DNA of 16,319 nt, taken from assembly GCA_025966175.1 (NCBI GenBank), contig JAOPVN010000082.1, positions 1 to 16,319 of the forward strand, read 5' to 3'. Each line of letters starts with the position of its first letter. Position 1 is the stretch's first letter. Below, in pieces: positions 12,649 through 16,319 of this stretch. Both the position numbers and the translations under genes were made by a program. This stretch comes from Modestobacter sp. Its GTDB lineage: Bacteria > Actinomycetota > Actinomycetes > Mycobacteriales > Geodermatophilaceae. The notes beneath the pieces are model-generated. The model was not told the DNA's origin. It saw only the letters and a list, made by a program, of their open reading frames with translations, and did not search any database.

Positions 12649-13821
12649 TCAGAGGTCGAGCGGGAGGCCGGTGTAGTTCTCGGCGAGCTCGCGGGCGGCG
12701 GCCTCGGAGCTGCAGACCCGGCGTAGCTGGGACAGCTGCAGCTCGGCGTCGAAGTCGTCGCCGGAGCGGTGCAGCATCGAGGTCATCCACCAGGAGAAGT
12801 GGGTGCAGCGCCAGACCCGGGCCAGGGCCCGATCGGAGTAGCTGTCCACCAGGTCGGTCTGCTTGTCCTGCAGCAGTCGGACCAGCGCGGTGGCCAGCAG
12901 GGTGACGTCGGCGACCGCGAGGTTGAGGCCCTTGGCGCCGGTGGGCGGCACGATGTGCGCGGCATCGCCGGCGAGGAAGAGCCGGCCGCGGCGCATCGGG
13001 GCGCTGACGAACGAGCGCATCGGCAGGATCGACTTCTCGGTGATCGGGCCGGTCTGCAGCTCCCAGCCGTCGAGGGCGAAGCGGGTCGACAGCCCCTCCC
13101 AGATCCGGTCGTCGGACCAGTCCTCGATCGTCTCCGTGGTGTCGACCTGCAGGTAGAGGCGGGAGACCGAGGGGGAGCGCATCGACAGCAGGGCGAAGCC
13201 GTCGGGGTGCCAGGAGTAGACGAGCTCGTCCTCCGACGGTGCGACGTCGGCGAGGATGCCCAGCCAGGCGTAGGGGTAGGTGCGCTCCCACGTCCGGCCG
13301 GCCGTGCCGGCGGTGACGACCGCGCGCGAGGGGCCGTGGAAGCCGTCGGTGCCGGCGATCACGTCGCACTCCAGCACCTGCGGGTTGCCGGCGGCGTCGG
13401 TGAACCGGATCCGCGGCGACTCGCCGTCGACGTCCTCCGGAACGACGTCGGTGACGTCGAAGAGCAGCGGCGGGCCGCCGTCGAGCTGGGCCTTGATCAG
13501 GTCCTTGGTGACCTCGGTCTGGCCGTAGACCCAGACCTTGCGCCCGCAGAGCGCGGGGAAGTCGAGGTGGTGCCGGACGCCGGGGTACTGCAGGTGGATG
13601 CCGTCGTGGGGGAGGCCCTCACGCTGCAGCCGCATCCCCACGCCGGCGTCGATCAGCGTCTGCACGGTGTGCTGCTCGAGGATGCCGGCCCGGATCCGCG
13701 CCTCGACGTAGTCGCGGGAGCGGTTCTCCAGCACGACGGTGTCGATGCCCTGCAGCTGGAGGAGGCGTGACAGCAGGAGGCCGGCAGGGCCGGCGCCGAT
13801 GATCCCGACCTGGGTGCGCAC
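12649..13821 (-). CDS. pobA: 4-hydroxybenzoate 3-monooxygenase
   Basis: This 390-residue FAD monooxygenase converts 4-hydroxybenzoate to protocatechuate, feeding the adjacent pcaHG genes. Motifs are FAD-binding GAGPAG (9-14), the DG motif GTDG (157-160) and the GD motif GDAAHIVPPTG (285-295). Substrate and proton-relay residues match Pseudomonas PobA: Y202 (VYSWHP), S213 and R215 (LLSMRS), R221, and Y383 (ENYTGLP). Length fits (394 in Pseudomonas). In the pyridine-nucleotide helix, Y38, R42 and R44 are kept, but positions 33-34 read NR instead of RQ. The start is GTG at 13821, with a weak CACACT box 6 bases upstream and no good ribosome site. It follows the iclR gene by 48 bases on the same strand. 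A large palindrome follows the stop. Confidence 0.96.
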   Translation of the reverse strand: MRTQVGIIGAGPAGLLLSRLLQLQGIDTVVLENRSRDYVEARIRAGILEQHTVQTLIDAGVGMRLQREGLPHDGIHLQYPGVRHHLDFPALCGRKVWVYGQTEVTKDLIKAQLDGGPPLLFDVTDVVPEDVDGESPRIRFTDAAGNPQVLECDVIAGTDGFHGPSRAVVTAGTAGRTWERTYPYAWLGILADVAPSEDELVYSWHPDGFALLSMRSPSVSRLYLQVDTTETIEDWSDDRIWEGLSTRFALDGWELQTGPITEKSILPMRSFVSAPMRRGRLFLAGDAAHIVPPTGAKGLNLAVADVTLLATALVRLLQDKQTDLVDSYSDRALARVWRCTHFSWWMTSMLHRSGDDFDAELQLSQLRRVCSSEAAARELAENYTGLPLDL

Positions 13822-13869
13822 GGTCCGAGTGTGACCTCCGGCGCGTCCCCTCCCGGTGTCGGCTTCCGG

Positions 13870-14646
13870 TCAGCGGAACTGATCGGACCGGGCGAGATCC
13901 CGCCCGATGCCCCGCGCGGCCACCTGGAGCACCGGTGCCAGGCGGCTCAGATCGCGCCGCTGGACGGGGACGACGATGCCCAGCGCCGCGACCACCACGG
14001 GACCGGATGCCCGCTCGACGGTGACCGGGACGGCGACCGACGCGGCCCCGAGCGACATCTCCTCCGCGGTGCGGGACCAGCCGCGCCGGCGCACCTCGGC
14101 GAGTTCGCGGGCCAGCACCCGCGGGTCGGCGACGGTGTGCCGGGTCTCCCGGGTGAGCTGACGCAGGACCTGCTCGACGACGTCGTCGGGGGCCGAGGCA
14201 AGCAGCACCTTCCCCACCCCGGTGGCGTGCAGCGGCAGCCGGCTGCCCACCTGGCTCACCACCGGGACCGACTCCCGGCCGGAGATGCGCTCGACGTAGA
14301 GCGCCCGCAGCCCCTCGCGGACGGCCAGGTGCACGGTGTCGCGGGTGGCGGTGTGCACGTCGAGCAGGAAGGGCGAGGCGACCTGGCGCAGTTCGAGCTG
14401 CACCGGTGCGAGCAGGCCGAGGTCCCAGAGCTTGCGGCCGATCTCGTAGCGACCGTCGGGCCGGCGGGCCAACGCACCCCACGCCGCCAGCTCGGCCAGC
14501 AGCCGGTGCGTGGTCGTCAGCGGGGTGCCGGAGCGTTCGGCGACCTCGGAGAGGGTGAGCCGCGGGTGGGTGGTGTCGAAGGCGTCCAGCACGCCCAGCG
14601 CCCGGGACGTCACCGATCGCCCTCCGGCGCCCGCCCCACCGGCCAC
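13870..14646 (-). CDS. IclR-family transcriptional regulator, probable pca/pob regulator
   Basis: This 258-residue protein has an N-terminal winged helix (about 13-75, with LTLSEVAERSGTPLTTTHRLLAEL-like recognition helices). A C-terminal IclR effector-binding domain (about 85-250) includes LPLHATGVGKVLLA and the RRGWSRTAEEMSLGAASVAVPV region. PcaR, PcaU and PobR of this family respond to protocatechuate-pathway compounds. Its position between pobA and pcaHGB makes it the likely local regulator, but repressor or activator is not decided. The GTG at 14646 is chosen because AGAGGG lies 6 bases upstream and the length then fits the family (about 250-260). A longer in-frame reading would cross the divergent pcaH promoter. 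Confidence 0.92.
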   Translation of the reverse strand: MAGGAGAGGRSVTSRALGVLDAFDTTHPRLTLSEVAERSGTPLTTTHRLLAELAAWGALARRPDGRYEIGRKLWDLGLLAPVQLELRQVASPFLLDVHTATRDTVHLAVREGLRALYVERISGRESVPVVSQVGSRLPLHATGVGKVLLASAPDDVVEQVLRQLTRETRHTVADPRVLARELAEVRRRGWSRTAEEMSLGAASVAVPVTVERASGPVVVAALGIVVPVQRRDLSRLAPVLQVAARGIGRDLARSDQFR

Positions 14647-14666
14647 AACCGACCCTCTTTCTGTCC

Positions 14667-14682
14667 AGCGGAAGACTCCGCT
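14667..14682. promoter_or_regulatory. 16-bp inverted repeat, candidate IclR-family operator
   Basis: AGCGGA-AGAC-TCCGCT is a perfect 6+6 inverted repeat in the iclR/pcaH divergent gap. Its right edge touches the pcaH -35 element and its left edge is 20 bases from the iclR start, so a bound regulator could control both. IclR proteins bind palindromes of about this size. Confidence 0.5.
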
Positions 14683-14710
14683 TGGGGAGCGTAGTACCGG
14701 GTCGTACCGT
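14682..14710 (+). promoter_or_regulatory. pcaH promoter (-35 TTGGGG, -10 TACCGT)
   Basis: TTGGGG (14682-14687) and TACCGT (14705-14710) are 17 bases apart, and the pcaH ATG at 14717 follows after 6 bases. No ribosome site fits, so a leaderless transcript is likely. The weak -35 would suit activator dependence. Confidence 0.5.
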
Positions 14711-14716
14711 CCGGGC

Positions 14717-15484
14717 ATGACCGGGACCACATCTCGAGCGCCGCGAGCTGCGTCGGAGAGCGCCCTCGTGCTGCCGCGCTACCTCCGCGAGCCCGAGGGC
14801 CGCCGCACCCCCGTCGGCTTCCCGGGTTACCGGAGCACCGGGCTGCGCGCGCCGCTGCGGACGCCGGTCGACCTGCCGCACCGGCTGACCGAGATCACCG
14901 GGCCGGTGCTGGGCGAGGACCGGGTCCAGCCGACCGATGCCGACCTGACGCTGCGGATGGGCGGCGAGGCCCAGGGCCAGCGGATCATCGTCTACGGCCG
15001 GGTGCTCGACAGCGACGGGCGCCCGGTGCCGCACGCGCTGGTCGAGGTGTGGCAGGCCAACGCGGCCGGCCGCTACCGGCACGTGGTCGACAACTGGCCG
15101 GCGCCGCTGGACCCGCACTTCGACGGGCTGGGCCGGGTGGTCACCGACAGCCTGGGCCGCTACGAGTTCACCACCGTCAAGCCCGGCGCCTACCCGTGGG
15201 GCAACCACCCCAACGCCTGGCGGCCGGCGCACATCCACTTCAGCCTCTTCGGCCAGGCCTTCACCCAGCGGCTGGTCACCCAGATGTACTTCCCGGACGA
15301 CCCGCTGTTCGGTCAGGACCCGATCTTCCAGTCCATCCCGGCGACCGCCCGGCACCGGGCGATCAGCCGGTTCGACCTCGAGCGCACCCAGCCCAACTGG
15401 GCCCTGGCGTACGAGTGGGACATCGTCCTGCGTGGGCGGGACCAGACGCCGTTCGAGACCGACGACGACGGAGACGTGGCGTGA
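14717..15484 (+). CDS. pcaH: Protocatechuate 3,4-dioxygenase beta subunit
   Basis: This 255-residue iron-binding subunit of the intradiol ring-cleaving enzyme works with PcaG. It opens protocatechuate to 3-carboxy-cis,cis-muconate in the cytosol. The four Fe(III) ligands are visible: Y120 (AGRYRH), Y159 (PGAYPW), H172 and H174 (RPAHIHF). Their spacings (39, 13, 2) are identical to the Pseudomonas enzyme (Y108, Y147, H160, H162). R169 corresponds to the conserved active-site arginine. The ATG at 14717 follows a -10 box by 6 bases; an upstream in-frame extension would lie within the iclR gene. The stop overlaps the pcaG start, coupling the two subunits. Confidence 0.96.
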   Translation: MTGTTSRAPRAASESALVLPRYLREPEGRRTPVGFPGYRSTGLRAPLRTPVDLPHRLTEITGPVLGEDRVQPTDADLTLRMGGEAQGQRIIVYGRVLDSDGRPVPHALVEVWQANAAGRYRHVVDNWPAPLDPHFDGLGRVVTDSLGRYEFTTVKPGAYPWGNHPNAWRPAHIHFSLFGQAFTQRLVTQMYFPDDPLFGQDPIFQSIPATARHRAISRFDLERTQPNWALAYEWDIVLRGRDQTPFETDDDGDVA

Positions 15485-16095
15485 GCGAGCAGAGCACCAG
15501 CCGGCGCGGCACGGGCTTTCTGACTGAGCCCTTCCGACTGGGCGTCACGCCCAGCGCGACCGTGGGTCCCTACCTGTCCATCGGCCTGACCTGGGACGAC
15601 GGTCCCTACGCGGTGGCGGAAGGGACCCCGGGCGCGATCTGGCTGCGCGGCCGGGTCTTCGACGGCGCCGGGGCCCTGGTGCCCGACGGCATGATCGAGA
15701 CCTGGCAGGCCGACCCCGACGGGCGCTTCCCGCACCCCGACGACCCGCGGGGTGCGGTGACCCGGCCCGGTTTCCGCGGGCTGGGCCGCTCGCACACCGT
15801 GCCCAGTGGCGAGTACGCGATCCTGACCCTCAAGCCGGGCCGGGTGCCCGACGGCGAGGGTGGTCTGCAGGCCCCGCACGTCGACGTCTCGGTCTTCGCC
15901 CGCGGGCTGCTGGACCGGGTGGTCACCCGGATCTACTTCGCCGACGAGGCGGAGGCCAACGCCGAGGACCCGGTGCTCACCGCACTGCCCGACGACGCCT
16001 CCCGCCGGACGCTGATCGCCCGGCCGAGCGAGGACGGCTACGTGCTCGACATCCACCTCCAGGGCGAGGACGAGACCGTCTTCTTCGCGGTGTGA
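15481..16095 (+). CDS. pcaG: Protocatechuate 3,4-dioxygenase alpha subunit
   Basis: This 204-residue partner of PcaH has the same dioxygenase beta-sandwich but no iron ligands, as expected. It reads SATVGPYLSIGL near the N-terminus, WLRGRVFDGAGALVPDGMIETWQADPDG-type strands in the middle, and QAPHVDVSVFARGLL where PcaH has its ligand histidines. VTRIYFADE and a conserved C-terminal LDIHLQGEDETVFF follow. Length matches family members (about 200). The GTG at 15481 overlaps the pcaH stop by 4 bases, so the subunits should be made in equal amounts. Confidence 0.95.
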   Translation: MSEQSTSRRGTGFLTEPFRLGVTPSATVGPYLSIGLTWDDGPYAVAEGTPGAIWLRGRVFDGAGALVPDGMIETWQADPDGRFPHPDDPRGAVTRPGFRGLGRSHTVPSGEYAILTLKPGRVPDGEGGLQAPHVDVSVFARGLLDRVVTRIYFADEAEANAEDPVLTALPDDASRRTLIARPSEDGYVLDIHLQGEDETVFFAV

Positions 16096-16120
16096 GCGCA
16101 GGACCCGACAAGATGCTCGC

Positions 16121-16319
16121 GTGACCGGCCTCCTCGACGCGACGTTCGCCCGCGGTCCCGTCTCCGCCGGCTCCTCCGCCGGCCCGGCGGGGGACGCCTG
16201 GCTGGTGGCCCTGCTGGAGGTGGAGGGGGCCCTGGCCCGGGCCGCCGCCCGGGCCGGGCTGGTGGCCGGGACGGCGGCCGAGGAGGTCAGCCGCGCCTGC
16301 GCCGACCCCGCCCGGCTGG
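16121..16319 (+). CDS. pcaB: 3-carboxy-cis,cis-muconate cycloisomerase, N-terminal part
   Basis: The first 66 codons of a fumarase/aspartase-superfamily enzyme are visible before the window ends. TGLLDATFARGPV, a short Gly/Ala/Ser stretch, then DAWLVALLEVEGALARAAARAGLV is the usual PcaB N-terminus; the following helix ends in ADPARL. Bacterial PcaB cyclises 3-carboxy-cis,cis-muconate, the product of PcaHG, to 4-carboxymuconolactone, so its position fits. The start is GTG at 16121, 25 bases after pcaG; an ATG 9 bases earlier stops at once. No strong ribosome site is visible. pcaL/pcaC/pcaD probably continue off the window, which cannot be checked here. Confidence 0.88.
   Translation, partial: MTGLLDATFARGPVSAGSSAGPAGDAWLVALLEVEGALARAAARAGLVAGTAAEEVSRACADPARL

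Overview
The window is very GC-rich, uses GTG starts often, and has short intergenic gaps, TAnnnT boxes a few bases before start codons, and E. coli-type ArgG and PobA/PcaHG proteins. This fits a high-GC actinobacterium. A soil or rock-dwelling family such as Geodermatophilaceae (Geodermatophilus, Blastococcus, Modestobacter) is my best guess from overall protein resemblance; no marker gene here proves it.

Layout from left to right. (1) 1-236 holds no gene I can support, only a terminator-like hairpin. (2) 237-1301 (minus) is a leucine/valine-type amino-acid dehydrogenase. (3) 1576-4455 (plus) is a three-gene sugar-type ABC importer operon: a lipoprotein binding protein, an RbsC-like permease and a single-domain ATPase. 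(4) 4558-5871 (plus) is a secreted coiled-coil M23 peptidoglycan peptidase. It converges on a small Ser-rich lipoprotein (5943-6482, minus), and a strong shared hairpin terminator lies between them. (5) 6565-9095 (plus) is a translationally coupled pair: a LACTB2-like metallo-beta-lactamase-fold hydrolase and a GMC oxidoreductase resembling mycofactocin-associated MftG. (6) 9125-10573 (minus) is argG, with a promoter embedded in an ARG-box-like palindrome. (7) 10635-11914 (minus) holds two overlapping genes of unknown function that are diverged copies of one another. A 69-residue single-pass membrane protein lies upstream (12012-12221, minus). (8) 12222-12648 is a decayed intergenic region holding the frameshifted C-terminal end of a TetR regulator, two copies of a TTTCGGCGCCGAAA palindrome, and a spaced inverted repeat. 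(9) 12649-16319 is a protocatechuate-branch aromatic catabolism locus: pobA and an IclR-family regulator on the minus strand, diverging from pcaH-pcaG-pcaB on the plus strand. pcaB runs off the window.

How the genes work together. PobA converts 4-hydroxybenzoate to protocatechuate, PcaHG cleaves the ring to 3-carboxy-cis,cis-muconate, and PcaB begins conversion toward beta-ketoadipate. The IclR protein sits between the two transcription units and next to a 16-bp inverted repeat abutting the pcaH -35 element, so it is the likely local regulator. The remaining genes are mostly independent housekeeping or transport units.

The most unusual signals are the tandem paralog pair of unknown function, the TetR relic with its twin palindromes, and a recurring leaderless-promoter architecture at seven or eight genes. 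I see no CRISPR array, prophage, transposase or RNA gene, and nothing that amounts to a clear new defence or biosynthetic system.
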